Origin: Leptobrachium leishanense
Taxonomy: Eukaryota; Chordata; Amphibia; Anura; Megophryidae
Assembly: GCA_009667805.1 (NCBI GenBank)
Contig: CM019069.1
Location: forward strand, 58,955,422-59,019,421
DNA: 64,000 nucleotides
Direction: 5' to 3'
Notes under the pieces: model-generated
What the model was told of the DNA's origin: nothing
Databases searched by the model: none
The model's input: the letters and a program-made list of their open reading frames with translations, nothing else
Made by a program: the position numbers and the translations under genes
Part shown: piece after piece, positions 34,716 through 47,060 of the stretch
Numbering within the stretch: position 1 is the first letter of the stretch
Layout of the letters: every line of letters begins with the position of its first letter

Positions 34716-35652
34716 TTAAAGGGACACTCTACACAGTGAGAGCACTTAATCTTATCTGAATTGTCACACTGATGTAAATTTCTGCTCCCTCTCCTTTTCT
34801 GAGAGGGGGCTCAGGGGCTAATTTAGCCATCCAAATGCAAGGGCTTAGCTCCGCCCAGACCATCAGCTCCGGGAGCCCTCAGCTCAGGTTTCAGGACTTG
34901 GAGACCTTTGGGAACCGTCCTTATCTAATGCTATCAAAGCCTGCCTGCAGTGGCAGCCACTGGATTGGCTGGAACGTCCAACACCCCTGCAGTCAGTGAC
35001 ATGCTGAGAAAAGAAAGACAAACAAAGACGAACTTAAATGACCTCCCCACTTATACTTGCCTAACTGACCTAGCTGGTTACTTTCCTAGTGGTTTTTTTT
35101 TTCTTCCTGGGACCTAATACATGGCAATTTGTTTCCTCCACCCTCACTAGCGTCACCAGCAGCTGAGATTTTGAATTTCCTGGCTGCTGGTCACCAGATC
35201 GGTCACTAGTGACGTCATCACACCGAGAGCATGCTGACATCACCCTTTCTCAGACTGGCCGCGAAAGCGAGCAAACAGAGAGGCAGCCGATGGATCAGGA
35301 CTAAGCATTTGTGCACAGCTCCGATTCATTCATCTGTGCAGGTGCTACAGAACTTGTGTATGCAAAATGCTCAAGTCCCGAGCAAAGAGCAATTTGTGTT
35401 GGCAATGCTACGCGAGTTGCATAGGTACATTTCATTGGAAACTGCAGGGACTTCTGGATTTTGGAAGCCCCTGAGCTGAAGAGGCAGAGATATGCGCACC
35501 GAGGGAGAAAATGTGTGCAAATCCACCTAAAATTAAAATAAATAAATAAATAAATAATTGGACAGATACTGTCAGCAGCATCCGCCCAATTATCTATGGA
35601 CTAAAAAAAGGCAGGGGGGGGGTTCATTTTTTTTAATAGAGTATCCCTTTAA
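34716..35652. mobile_element. Kolobok/T2-like element
   Basis: TTAAAGGGACACTCTAC on the left pairs with AGAGTATCCCTTTAA on the right, with TTAA on both outer edges. The interior has GGTCACCAGATCGGTCACTA, shared with 53659-54443. No transposase is seen. An AAAT run is at 35535-35560. Confidence 0.75.
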
Positions 35653-36901
35653 GAACATACATATATACATAGTAGTACATAAAAAATACACCTGATCTGG
35701 AGTTGTTTGCTTATTATGTTTTTCTTCTATGAAATACATGTAATTTGCTTCTTTTTTTCTTTTTTTTTGGCTCTTCTCACTTCTCTCTCTCTCTCTCTTT
35801 CTCCCGCATTCTCCCCCTCTCTATTTCAAAATAATTCTCTGAAACATATTGCTGAAATCTCATCAAACACTTTTGGATTCCGTTTGCATAATTCGAAAAT
35901 CTCTTTTCACATCTGCATCACAGCCTATTATAAAAGTGCCTCTGGAGCTGCGATGATAAATCTGGTCTCACCCGCCCTCCCCATCACCAAGACAGATCCA
36001 ATCATCATAGGTGACACAACAGGTTGTTAGAATAGCAACAGAACCAGAGATACCACTTGGTCTAACTTTGAACCCACATCGTTAAAAAAATAAATATATA
36101 TATAAAAATATAGCGCATGTACCAGTAGGTGAAAAGGGGAACATGTGTTGAAGATATATTCGCACTTATTTGTTAGATTAATTATTTTTACAAAGAACAC
36201 TTAGAACTGAAGTGCCTGCCAACCTCTGTAAGCTTATGCAAAGATCTGTTACCACTCAGTGCCGGAGTCATTCTTCTTGGCATTTTGTATACAATGGGCA
36301 ATTTGCAGGAAGACTAATGCTATCATGATAATAAAAGAAAGATTTACTTAATTCAGCCCTTTGAGGCACAGCAGGATCCCAACGAGCCAAATCTATCTTC
36401 CCTATTGGCCCCTGCTGCTTTGAAGGGGTAGTTATCCATTACTAAAAACAATTGATTAGGTAAGACGACAGACAACCCTGATCAAAAATATAAGCATTCT
36501 TTTTGTCTTCTTGAAATGCAACTTTAAACAGAAATTGTATCAAGATGTTATTATTAGAGCTCTAATTAGAATTAATTAGAAACTGCTTTTTATTTTAGAT
36601 GCTTCGTTGCATAATGTCATACAGAAGTATTTCAAATCAAATGGATATAACACTGGGTAGGAAAATGGTCAAAAACAATAAATGCATTATGCTGATCTAC
36701 AACCTTACAATAGATATATTCACTGCATGTGAACTCAGCCTGAGGACACTTCAGATGCATCTATGCTCACGCCATTCCTTGGGTGTTTTGATCTTTGCAG
36801 CTCATGTAGAGCTCACCAGTGGATTCCCCACTCTGGTTGCCCAAATGAGGTCAATGTCACATGCATTATAAGTTAGCAAGCATCTGAATCATGGTGTAAC
36901 A
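35653..36901. other. Single-copy stretch with a CT microsatellite
   Basis: A CT run lies at about 35780-35800. The block 35815-36015 is unusually free of repeat features and could be conserved non-coding DNA. The frame at 36599-36871 has no recognisable domain. Confidence 0.4.
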
Positions 36902-37601
36902 TTAGGGAACCCATAGCAGCCATGAGCACTTTTGCAACTGTCAATCGAGCACCTCTGCAGCTGTCGAATCAATCTGCCGAATGCCGCCGATACACCCACC
37001 AAACGCAGCCGCAAACCCCAAAATGCCATCAATAAACCCGACGAACGCCATTGAGAAACCACTGAACACCGCCAAAAAACACTGCTGAACGCTGCCAATG
37101 ATCCGCTGTACAGACCGCCGAAAAAAACACTCAGCAACCGAACAGGGGTAAAAAAAAAAAAGCACGCAACTTTTAAAAGGTGTTTTAAAAAAAATAATAA
37201 TGCATGAAAATGCATGGAAATAATATCTAAAGTCGTATGAATTACAATAAAAAGGTCTCTTACAGAATAAATTTTAAAAAAAACGTCATTTTAAAAAAAT
37301 CTGAATCAATAGTTTTGCTGCAAAAATCCTGATGATGACTAGAAATTCTGCAAATGAAATGAATAAACGGCTGAATAAAAAAATTATTAAGAAAGGGGAA
37401 TTTGTTTTACATTGAAACCAATGGGATTCACCTGTTTAAACCTGTCGAACGATACCACTGCCGCCAAATTGCACCGTATTTTGTTAGCAAGTCGTTGCCA
37501 GCTTTTTGAATAGCCGGATTGCCACGAAATTGCACCGTATGGGGAAATTCACTGTTCGGTGCAATTCCGTGGTCAATTCGGCTCCTTTTGAATAAACCCT
37601 A
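36902..37601. mobile_element. Family G element, reverse orientation, diverged left end
   Basis: The right end CTTTTGAATAAACCCTA and interior CCAATGGGATTCACCTG, TTTAAACCTGTCGAACG and the GCCGCC-rich part followed by AAAAAAAAAAAGC match family G in reverse. The two copies of the GCACCGTATTT-type phrase mirror the 22 kb copy. The left end is degraded. Confidence 0.65.
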
Positions 37602-38982
37602 TAGTCTTTTATATTCCTTTGTTCTCCAAAATAAAGACCAACTTGGCATTTTACGTTTAGTTTAATTGGTTTCCAAAGCAAACCTTGGAATAAGAGCTCT
37701 TCTTACAAGGCACAAATTGGACTTTTCATATACAGTATGTATATACAGCATATCTGGAGAAGTATTTACAACATACTGGATTTTAATGAGCTAGCTTCAG
37801 TTGTCCACTTGGTTGGTCATTTGCGTCGATTTATGGTCAAGTCGAAAAAGCATTAGATAAAGAATCATTTTATCCTAAATTTGGTAACTAGTTTCAATTT
37901 GGAAGCTTCCTGGATCGTCAACATCAGGCCATCGACCTGTTTTGTTACATTTATATCATTACCATTCAAATACCTTTTTGCACCAAGATAGGGTTAGATC
38001 TTCTGACCACAACGCAACGTGCCTTGGGAAATACACCTGGCTTTAGTGGAGGTGAAATATGACAGAGAAGAGCAAGTTTTGCTTGCTGCCTCATTCCGTT
38101 TCTCAATTTCCAGTGCACTCTGTGTGGTTAATTATCATTTATTTGCTTTTTCTGGAACATCTGCTGCCAGCAGAAATGATGGTGTTGTTTTTAACAAACA
38201 CTGATTAGTACTTCATCATGAAATCAGTTTGAAGGGCTGGAGGAGTGGAGTAGATGACTCCAAAGATATTGTTATTAATTAATCTTCACATCAATAAACT
38301 GCTGAAGTATGGGTTCTTCAAGGACGAGACTCTTCTCTTTCGTACAGAAGACTTTTTTTGACTATTATTAATGTACACAGTAAACTGTGAATGTTGAGCA
38401 CACGTTAATTTAGATCGACTGCAACGTGAGTGAAAACACTAGAAAAGCAATTTATATCTTTTGATCATTTCTGTTTACATGTATTTATGGAGAAAAACAC
38501 TTCTAAACGTGGGTGATATATTAAAACGGAAAGTTAGATACATTAACGGATATCCATGTAACCCCCTACTCAAACCTATTGTGTATCTTGTCTACCTTTT
38601 ACATTGTTAAACAAAAATGACATTGATTTATGTTACTTAATGCTTCACTGGGCAGGATCTGTCACCCTACATTCCTTGTTGGTTTAATTAGACTTTAGGA
38701 CACTTGTTGAGTTTTAGATGTCTCTACTCCTTCTCCACTGCTGTGAGGACACGTTTTTCTGATTTAACGCTTACAGTTTTAAAGTAAGTAAATAAAAATC
38801 CCTTCCCCTATTTAGAGTTGCTTTCTATTTTACTAGTTATGTTTCTTAAAGTTCATTACATAAGGCATTGAATGGGGTGGAATTATATTGATTTTTAAAG
38901 TCATGCATAGTGCTTTTGCAGCCACGTTGGTTGTTTTGTCTTACAACCTCCAAGGCACAAATTAAAATATAGATGGTGGAGC
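37602..38982. other. Single-copy AT-rich stretch
   Basis: No supported gene or repeat. Composition resembles 11-14 kb. Confidence 0.45.
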
Positions 38983-39405
38983 CAGGGCTGGTGCATCCAT
39001 TAGGCCAATAAGGCAGTTGCCTTGGGCGCCTTGGTAGGGGGGCAACTCTATGGGCTAATATGAAGTTGAGCACTAAGGCAGAAGCTATGTTATGTCTGTG
39101 TAGTGCTGCCTTGGAACTTGCAGTAGTTCCCTTCAACCGTTAGCCCAACACAGCTGATAGCCACCAGAGCTCTCTGATGGCAAGTGCCCTTGCCTGCGAG
39201 GTGGAGAAGAAAGTTATTAGCAGGTAGGGAAATAGCTGTGTGGGTGGGAAGAGATTAGCAGAGAGATATTAAAGGAGGATGAAACGTGAGAATGAAATTG
39301 TAAGAAGTATTAGGGGAACAGAGACAATATTTGGTGTGGGAAACGTAGGTGTGGGGTGGCAAAATTGTTGGTGCCTAGGGTGGAAGATATCCTTTCATCA
39401 GCCCT
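38983..39405. mobile_element. hAT-like short element, probable
   Basis: The left end CAGGGCTGGTGCATCC pairs with the right end TTTCATCAGCCCT. Flanks GGTGGAGC (38975-38982) and GGAGGAGC (39406-39413) match at 7 of 8 positions. The interior has the GCCTTGGGCGCC phrase. Confidence 0.55.
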
Positions 39406-39413
39406 GGAGGAGC

Positions 39414-40221
39414 ACTTGTGGGCTTACTGCATTGGCCAAGGTTCCAGCAGTCCAGGATCAGCAATCCAGAATCATAAACCGACTGAGAAATGTTGCTCCT
39501 TCAATTAAAGCTCTATTGCATACTGAGCCTTGTGACTGGTCCACTTCTTCTTTCTGTGTCCAGAGTACAAGACAGAACACGAAAGGAAATATTCCAAACT
39601 TCACACCACTCACTTTGTGAACCCCACACTCTGACTGGAGAAACCAGAGCTGACCCAGGGGCTAAGTAATTAGATACTACAAATTCCATAGAATGTCCTG
39701 AAGGTTCTCAAAGATGATAGCTGTGAGAAGCATTGAGCAATGTAGCATGTATTATGATGAATTTTGTCGAAAAAGGTGAAAATTGCAAGTTGTAGGAAAT
39801 GTTTTTTAGCATGTTTCCAAATGATGAAATACTTTAATTATGGAGTACAGTGGAAAAGCGTCGGTTTCTTTAGCAAATCTCACCACTTCTGTCTTGTAAC
39901 TGTTTTCAATTTACACCACCTTTCTTGGTAATCTAATCTTTCAATATCAGCTCCTTGCATATATTTATTTGTCCACTCTGATCTCTCACCCCCCCTCCCT
40001 ATGTAAGATGGCCTCATTGCCTGCCTGCTATATCTAATTGGAGGATGCTCTCTTCTCAAATCTCAACCTCCTCAAAACTAAACTCCCAATACACACTAGG
40101 AGCTTCAGTAGGAAGGAAATCAGGTTCTTGTGCTGTGATCTCCTTCTTTTAAATCACCGGATTCTGAACTCAGGAAGAATCTGGAATCCAGAATGATTGG
40201 GTCCCGAACATTACAGATAAA
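39414..40221. other. Unclear, possible old LINE remains
   Basis: A frame near 39420-39560 reads VQDQQSRIINRLRNVAPSI, loosely like the VQN-ARL block of L2-type reverse transcriptases. Too degraded to call. Confidence 0.25.
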
Positions 40222-40940
40222 GGGCCCTATTACATTCTTCACGTAAAAATGCATGGTAAACACGTGAATTTTTGCACAAAGCAATAAACATTAACGTGTG
40301 TAAATTAACGCTGGTATTACAGTCCTCGCGCATTATTTAATCTGTCAAAAAATAACACGCGTAAAAAAGGCGCATTAACGTTGCGCGCAGAAATCGGTGG
40401 GCGGACTGTTTTTTCATGTGATTCAGCCAATCAGAATTAAGAACCACAATTATCTCACGTTAAGTTTTTGCACCTGTCTAAATCAATCTGAGTATATATA
40501 CTGCAGCAATAATAAAAACACGCACAACCTCTCAATTTTATTGTTTGGGTATGTGTAGAATGTGTAACTATACTTTGCTGTATTTTTTTTCGGGCTGTTG
40601 TATTTGGGTTCGGCTAGGACATTCAGATTTGACGTTACCACCAGTTTTTAAAAGACGTTAAAATTATGCGCGCAAACGCTGTGCGTTAAATTCTGCGCAC
40701 TGATTGTAATACCATCAGCGTACCAGCGCACAAACGCAGTTGCGCTCATAATGTTAAGTATAGGACGCGCGCAGTACATTACGCTCGCGCAGGGTTCGCA
40801 CAGGTTCACCCGTGGTAGACGTTAACGCGTATTTTTTGCGCGGACATTGTAATATGATGTTCAGTGCAAAGGGTTTTGCCCCTCCCGCTAATGCATTTTT
40901 GCGCATGCGTTAACGTTTGCGTGAAGAATGTAATGGGACC
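40222..40940. mobile_element. Family A short DNA element
   Basis: The ends GGGCCCTATTACATTCTTC and GAAGAATGTAATGGGACC are inverted. A 3-bp duplication AAA is at 40219-40221 and 40941-40943. The 719-bp body shares AGAATTAAGAACCAC and GTTAAGTATAGGACGCG with the other copies. Confidence 0.8.
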
Positions 40941-41008
40941 AAAAGAGTGGTCAAACTGTATAAAAAAAAAAGAATGGATTGTATTGTCACCCACCTGACC
41001 TTGCATAA

Positions 41009-41960
41009 TGGAAGTGCTGCCCTACATTTGGAAATTTATTGTACTAACCAAATCTTGTCATTTGTATCTTTCTACCTCAAGAATCGTAAAATGCTTATTC
41101 GTGCTCTTATCATTTCCTGTTTTGATCAATGTAATTATTCTGGAACCTCAGGGTCATAAGCGAGAAGTGAATTTCACATGCAGGATATGATTGAAGTCAA
41201 ATAGCTTTAACTCATCCCTTTTTGAAGGCACACAAAGTCCTTTGTATTTTTTTCACATTATTGGGAAAGTAACAGCAAATAAAAGTAAGAGGAGGAGGAA
41301 GAGAGGGCTACTCAGGTGTACCTTGTTATGGGGGGACGGTAAAAACAGGATACAATCACCTGGTACATATAGATGCTTGCTGACTGCCACTGTGGTATAC
41401 TGACAGGAAGGCAGGCTTTGCTAAGGAGGAAGTTGGGCTGGACTAAACTATATTATGTGAGTTGGACAGGGAGAGTGGAATAATCCATTTTAAGTAAAAG
41501 CATAGGGTGAAAGCAAATAAGGAATCTGGTTCCATGACAATAACCCCCTCATTGGCTTTAAGCGATCCCAGATTATCCCTCAATTGTATATAATAAATGA
41601 CTCTGCTAAACTCATTTACCTCACATTTTATAAATTTCACATCTCACCCTTCTGTCAATCTTTATACTAGCTATCCGCTTCCTTTATAAATTCAAATTAA
41701 AATATTGGTCCTTACACACAGAGCATAGATTATATAAAGTTATTTTAGCAGGGACCTCTTTGTCTCCTGTTTCTATATGTTGGAGCAACATAAATAATTG
41801 AAAGAAATTACGCTACCCGTTGGAACAAAAATCTTTCAACGCAACAAATCGTTTCAAAGTGTGTCACTGGACCTTCAACTCTTAGCAGCTCAAAAGCAAA
41901 CCAGTCTACACAATGTGAGCCATTCATCAACATTCGATTTGTTTGCAGTGTCTCTTCATA
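41009..41960 (+). pseudogene. Very degraded LINE reverse-transcriptase relic, tentative
   Basis: At 41070-41140 a frame reads YLKNRKMLIRALIISCFDQC, close in pattern to the ALITSRLDYCN block of L2-type enzymes. Near 41670-41760 fragments like LHTEHRLYKVILAGTSLSP resemble the following LHWLPV-KALHG region. Stops and shifts interrupt everything. It could be chance similarity in part. Confidence 0.35.
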
Positions 41961-42084
41961 GCATGAGGCCCACCAACCTCAATGGTGCCCCTCGGCTGCT
42001 TTGTGCAGAGGGAAATCTGTCTCTCACTATGAAACCAACATATATATTAATAGATTTATGTATTTCCTTTCAGTTAATGTGAGA

Positions 42085-42540
42085 TAGTCACATTCAGCGC
42101 TTTGTTCGAGTTTTGAATCATTTGTTATTTCATTTTTTTTTTCCACTGTTTCACACACTTAGTTTGGGGGCCACGTGGGGCAGCAAGTTCATTTTCCATG
42201 AATTATTGTACAAAGCTGGGAATACAGCCTACCCTGGGAGATAACTTCTCTTATTAGTAAATTAGATTGTAAAGACATCACACTGTTTCCTTTCGACTGC
42301 AAAGCAATTAATGCCTTTCCAGCAGCTTTACATCCCTTTGCCCGCTTCATTAACCGTGGATGCTAGTTACTGGAATTTGCACATTTAAGCATGCCGATAG
42401 TAGTCAAAAATCTCAAAACATTGTCCACAAACGGTGCAGAAGAATGGTCTGATGATCTTCTCTGTATTCTGTAAGAACCTGCTTTCAAATCCCCCCACAT
42501 ATCATGTTCCATTTAAACATTAATGTTCAAATAACTATCA
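42085..42540. other. Single-copy, possibly conserved non-coding
   Basis: Repeat-free sequence (for example TTCATTTTCCATGAATTATT at 42189-42208) of balanced composition. No ORF. Conservation is a guess from appearance. Confidence 0.3.
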
Positions 42541-42548
42541 GCACCTAC

Positions 42549-42752
42549 CGACTGGGTGGAGTAGAGGTAACCTCACTGCTCTATAACCGTAGAGACTGTG
42601 GAGACACAGGTTCGATCCCGGCAAGAGCACCTCTCCAGTAAGTGTCCTTGGGCAAGACACCTAACGGTACATACTCGCCACCCAGGACATACTTGAAAAC
42701 GAGAGAAATCTCAATGTATCATTCCTGGTAAAATCCTTTCTCAAAACTGTCC
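42549..42752 (+). mobile_element. tRNA-derived SINE with L2-type tail, complete copy
   Basis: The best copy: head GACTGGGTGGAGTAGAGGTA, B box GGTTCGATCCC, the CACCTCTCCAGTAAGTG middle, ACATACTCGCCACCCAGGA, and the L2-type tail. An 8-bp duplication GCACCTAC lies at 42541-42548 and 42753-42760. The B box fits an internal RNA polymerase III promoter. The A-box region is in GTGGAGTAGAGG. Confidence 0.9.
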
Positions 42753-42776
42753 GCACCTACATTTATAACAATATTA

Positions 42777-43202
42777 TAGGGGATATTCAGAGAGCACAGA
42801 AATGTCACCGACATTCCCCGTACTTCAGGAAATCAAATTCCTTGACAGCATTCACCGCAGGGTCCCCGGAGTGTACGGAACAGATCAAAAAACACAGAAA
42901 AACAATACTGCAGAAAAAAAAGCTGAAAATCTGCCGGAAAAAACGCAGCCGATACGATCTGAAGTATCGGATCACTTCTAACCGCCGCAAAAAAGACGCT
43001 GAACACGTCTGAAAAAAGCCGATGAGCCGCCGAACACAATGCCGACAAGTCACCGGAAAAAGCATACAAGCTGACAAGCAAGGTTTAAAAAAAAAAAAAC
43101 AGATTGAAAGTGTCAAAATTGAAACGCTGTTTGCCAAAAAACTACAGGACAAAAATGTCTGAAATTAACATATAAGGTCCTATGAATAATAATACAAAGG
43201 CT
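42777..43202. mobile_element. Family G element, truncated
   Basis: It starts with TAGGGGATATTCAGAGAGCA and has the reverse-oriented GCCGCC and poly-A landmarks of the family. It stops near CCTATGAATAATAATAC, about half way along the family consensus. Confidence 0.65.
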
Positions 43203-43591
43203 GCAGTGAGATGTTGTCTTATTATGCATTGCATCCTTTTCAGCCTTGATCACATGAATTCTGGAGCTTATGTAAGGGTTAACAAAGAATGTCATGTTTG
43301 CATGTCACACAAAAAGAGATAAGGCACTTCTGCCATCTGCTGGCAAAAAGAATTAACTCGTGAAGAGAAGATGTAATCTTGGTGGATTTACAATATTCAC
43401 TTTGGGGGTTATCCGCTAAGCGTCTGTGTTTGCCGGCTTTACAACAAAAAAAAAACCAGCTAAAATTGCTGGTATTGCAGTGTTGGGAAACTGAGGTGTT
43501 TCTCAAAACCTAAAAATTAAACAGCAAGAGGAGAAGCTGTACTGTAAAATCTCCACTTTAAGGGCCATATTACAAAGCTGGTGCTAACTTA

Positions 43592-44017
43592 GGCTAGGGT
43601 CAGACGAAAGCATTTTTCCCCGCGAACGTGAAAAAGTGCGTCCGAACGCATTGACGTATTTTTTCACGGAATGCGCAAAAACGGTCAGACGACGCGCATT
43701 TTCGGGTGTGATTTTGTACGGATCGTCAATAAAACTCTTTTTGCGTCTGGACGTTATGTAGGCTGGACATTAGCAGCGTCTGACATCTCCTAATCACACA
43801 CACACGCCGCTATGCCGCAGCTGCGCACTCAGTACGTCAGTACTAGCGGTTCAGCGTTCTCAAAAAATGCGTTCAAATTCCACTTGCGTTGCACGGCCGG
43901 ACTTTTGTGCGGCCGTACATCGTATATTGGCCATCATTGCCCGTCATCTGCTGCTAGTGCGGCCGTAATTATGTGCGCCAGAACGCACGTTAAAAGTGCG
44001 CTGGTCTGACCCCAGCC
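43592..44017. mobile_element. PIF/Harbinger-like element (family H1), nested
   Basis: The ends GGCTAGGGTCAGACG and GGTCTGACCCCAGCC are inverted. TTA duplications lie at 43589-43591 and 44018-44020. The 426-bp body is CpG-rich with no transposase. It sits in the left arm of the palindromic element. Confidence 0.85.
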
Positions 44018-44055
44018 TTAACCAGAGCTGTTTTAAATTTACCAGAGCCATTATT

Positions 44056-44768
44056 GGCCCCTATTACACGCTTCGTGCTGCGCATTTGCGTGTGCGCAAA
44101 TGCGCATTTGCGCGAGGACAAAACCATTTGCGCAGAACGTCGTATTTCGACGTTCGCACAAACGATGAGCGTAATCGTCTACCGCGATTGACCCTGCGCG
44201 AACCCAGCGCGTGCGCAAGTCCGTGCGCGCATCCTATACTTAACATTGTGAGCGCCAATGCGTTAGTGCGGATGTTATTACAATCTTCGCGCAAAGTCGT
44301 ACGAGCGACGTTTGCGCAAATTTTCATAACGTCTTTGAAAACTTGCAAATATGATAGTTGTGGCCGAAACGAAATAACTCAGCAATAAAAAAAATACAGC
44401 ACAGTACAGTTACACAATCTACACATACCCAGACATAAAAAATTTATAATTTGTAAAAAAAAATTTTTGCTGCAGCACATATACGCAGATTGACTTTGAC
44501 AGGCGCAACAACCTAACTTTAGAAAATGGTGGTTCTTAATTCTGATTGGCTGAATCCCGTGAAAAAACAGTCTGCCCACTGATTCCTGCACGCAACGCTC
44601 ATTTGCGCACGAATTTGCGCGTCGGATTTGCGCACGAAAAAACATGAAGGCTGAAAAAATGTGCTCGGATCGGAATGCCGCGTTAATTTTCGTGCGATAA
44701 CGTTTTTTGCGTGCACAAAAAAAAATGCGCTGCGCGAGCGCATTTTCGCGAAGCGTGTAATAGGGGCC
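44056..44768. mobile_element. Family A short DNA element, nested
   Basis: The ends GGCCCCTATTACACGCTTCG and CGAAGCGTGTAATAGGGGCC are perfect inverted repeats of 20 bp. The 3-bp flanks (ATT and ATA) differ by one base. The body contains the shared TTAATTCTGATTGGCTGAA. It sits in the centre of the palindromic element. Confidence 0.85.
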
Positions 44769-44853
44769 ATAGTCTAAGGGGTTGCTAAGTTTACAACAGC
44801 TCTGGTTAAGTTAGCACCAGCATTGTAATACTGCCCTAACTGTTTACATTTAA

Positions 44854-45060
44854 GCGCTGGGTCAGACGAGCTGTAGTAAGAGCGGAAAGAACGTCTGTGA
44901 GAGTAGATGTTCCTTCCACTCTGTAATTCCACTCTGCAGTTAGTGCGCTCAGTGCTGCAAGGATCGATCCTCCTATGGAGGATCGTGCTTTGCAGTCCCG
45001 TCAACGTGCGTCCTAGCACTTCGACGGAGAGGCTTGTTGCACGGACGCAGCACGGCCGAA
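44854..45060. mobile_element. Partial Harbinger-like element
   Basis: GCGCTGGGTCAGACGAGC is a family H1-like end, followed by GAAAGAACGTCTGTGAGAG as at 31940. The other end is missing. Confidence 0.5.
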
Positions 45061-46093
45061 AAAAAATTACATGAATAGAAAAAAAACATTACACGATCAC
45101 ATAAATTTGACATATGGAGAACAATAGGAATAGAAGACCCTGCTCAAGAGCTTACAATCTAAGAGGAGTGGAGGGATACACAGACGTGAGGGTACATAGC
45201 TGAATATTGGGATGCATGGGGGCTGTGTGGGAGGTCCCAGATTTCGATATGTGGGGTACGCAAAGTGCTCTTTATTAGTATTTCTTATAAAAACAATTTT
45301 ATTGCAAAAATATTCAGTATACAACAGGGATTAGTTATTTTCTTTTGAAACACCTTTATTACCTATTACTAGATTATATCTTGATCTTTTACTAATTTGC
45401 CTCTGAGATAGGATAAATTCACGTCTGAGATATCGTAAAGGAACACTACCACTGCCATACCACTAACATAAGCTGTAACTAGATTAGGTGTGCACTACAA
45501 ACAAAAACACATTATAAAACACATGCTGCTGTTTTCTTTCTTTGTTTGAATTAATTGCATTTAAAAAGGAAAAATAAAGTTAGGTGTTTATCTCCTGTAT
45601 CCGTTTTGTGGATTTTTCCCATGATGTGTCATTTACCAAAATCGTATAGTTTCTCGCTTTACAGTTGGGGTATAGGATAAAACAGTAACGAAGAGGCAAT
45701 GGGGTGTAGAAGGGAATGTTTAGACAAGGTTGCAATGGCTCTATTGTGTTGTCTAGACTACACGAGATAAGAGATGCTAGCTTAGTGAGATATGATATGT
45801 GCTAACAACACTGAATGGTACGCCCTGCTGATGTTATTTACATACAATCCACACAATAAAAGTCAACAGCTTTGGTTTTCTGGACTTCTGACCCAAAGAG
45901 TCCATTCTATGCGCAATGCCACACAGTGAGGAGCAAGTGATGTACAGATACAGGGGGATTGCAAAAAACACAAAATGACACAACCAGTGATACTTAATAG
46001 AGTAAAATGTTTTCTTAACTAAACAAACATGAGAAAAACAAAGCACATTTAAGAGATCAAAAGGTTCCAGTGTTTATTGTTTTTTTTTGTTTA
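45061..46093. other. No clear feature apart from a repeat piece at 45120-45190
   Basis: The piece GACCCTGCTCAAGAGCTTAC belongs to the dispersed repeat seen at 20940-21260. The remainder is AT-rich and shows nothing I can name. Confidence 0.45.
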
Positions 46094-46181
46094 TATACAC
46101 TATATTGCCAAAAGTATTCGCTCACCCATCCATATGCAAGTCAAGGCAGGTGAGCGAATACTTTTGGCAATATAGTGTATA
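46094..46181. mobile_element. Tc1/mariner-type palindromic miniature element
   Basis: The two halves TATACACTATATTGCCAAAA and TTTTGGCAATATAGTGTATA are perfect complements, extending through AGTATTCGCTCACC. Only about 20 bp separates the arms. TA at both edges fits the mariner target. This TIR is familiar from fish and amphibian Tc1-like elements. Confidence 0.85.
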
Positions 46182-47060
46182 TTATTCACACTTTTTTCAT
46201 CATTTGATGATTTGCCATATATGCCATTGCGCTACAATTGAACACTGCTTAAAAGTGTCTTTTTTATTTCAATAATAGTTGAATTTTAATCTAATTCTTC
46301 TTGCTCTCCTTGGGAGCTGTCAGCAATCTTCCTGGATGAATGTATTGTGTGGAATAATCATAAATATGTCAGGATCACGGAGGGAGATGTACATCAAGAA
46401 ATAGGCCGCAGAAATGCATTTTTTAATAGTTTATTGATTCCACAAGGGAAAGGTTTAACTTTATATCGTTCTTATAATTACAAGAGAACACAAAATTCAT
46501 ATAATTCGAAAAGGTAAACCCCAGGAAACATAGCGGCCATCAAAGTTGTCGTAAACTCTTTGCAAACCATCTAGCGCGCTTGGCATATGTAAAAGGGCAG
46601 CCTGGCAAACAACCAAGAGCCTTTTCAAAGGTCATGCTGAACTACAACTTTTTTTTCGTGCTGCTTAAAAAAATCCTAGTACATTGTGTTTGATAGTAGA
46701 CACAAGTTTCAATTGTTTAAAGCAAGGTGTCCGTCCCATCCATCTTTCTACTGTTTTCAGTTACCAAACACATGTGACCTTAAAGACCGTAGCTGGATCT
46801 GTTCATTTTCACAGTTTTCACTTTGTTTTGACCTGATGGTTTGTAAAAACATCATGATATTAAAGTTGCAGGAATTAATGGATGGGTGTTATCTTTAGGT
46901 TCCCTTATGCTTTCCCCTTTATATATATATTTTTTATTTCATGCACACACACATGCACGCACACGCACGCAGGTGCCCAGCAACATTTGTTGCTATATGA
47001 GGTGGCAATCTAAAATTTTGAAGCTAACACAGTTTGTCTAATTCAAAACAGAAACATAAG
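46182..47060. other. No recognisable feature; CA-rich microsatellite at 46943-46972
   Basis: ACACACACATGCACGCACAC is a short tandem run. The rest is AT-rich. Confidence 0.5.

Larger units (their letters stand above)
43562..44836. mobile_element. Palindromic Harbinger-like element hosting two other elements
   Basis: The left arm GGGCCATATTACAAAGCTGG and right arm (complement GGGCAGTATTACAATGCTGG) are inverted, and the target duplication TAA is at 43559-43561 and 44837-44839. Removing the two inserts (43592-44017 and 44056-44768) leaves about 130 bp that is nearly a perfect palindrome: CTAACTTAACCAGAGCTG in one arm faces CAGCTCTGGTTAAGTTAG in the other. Confidence 0.85.

Noticed and set aside
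35231..35479. 82-codon ORF within the Kolobok-like element as a transposase piece
   Set aside because: It does not resemble any transposase block and the similar region of the sister copies is not open.
36599..36871. 90-codon ORF as a small gene
   Set aside because: AT-rich, no domain and no supporting context.
42549..42650. tRNA gene, because of the B box
   Set aside because: The sequence does not fold into a full tRNA cloverleaf and is repeated with a LINE tail. It is a SINE head.
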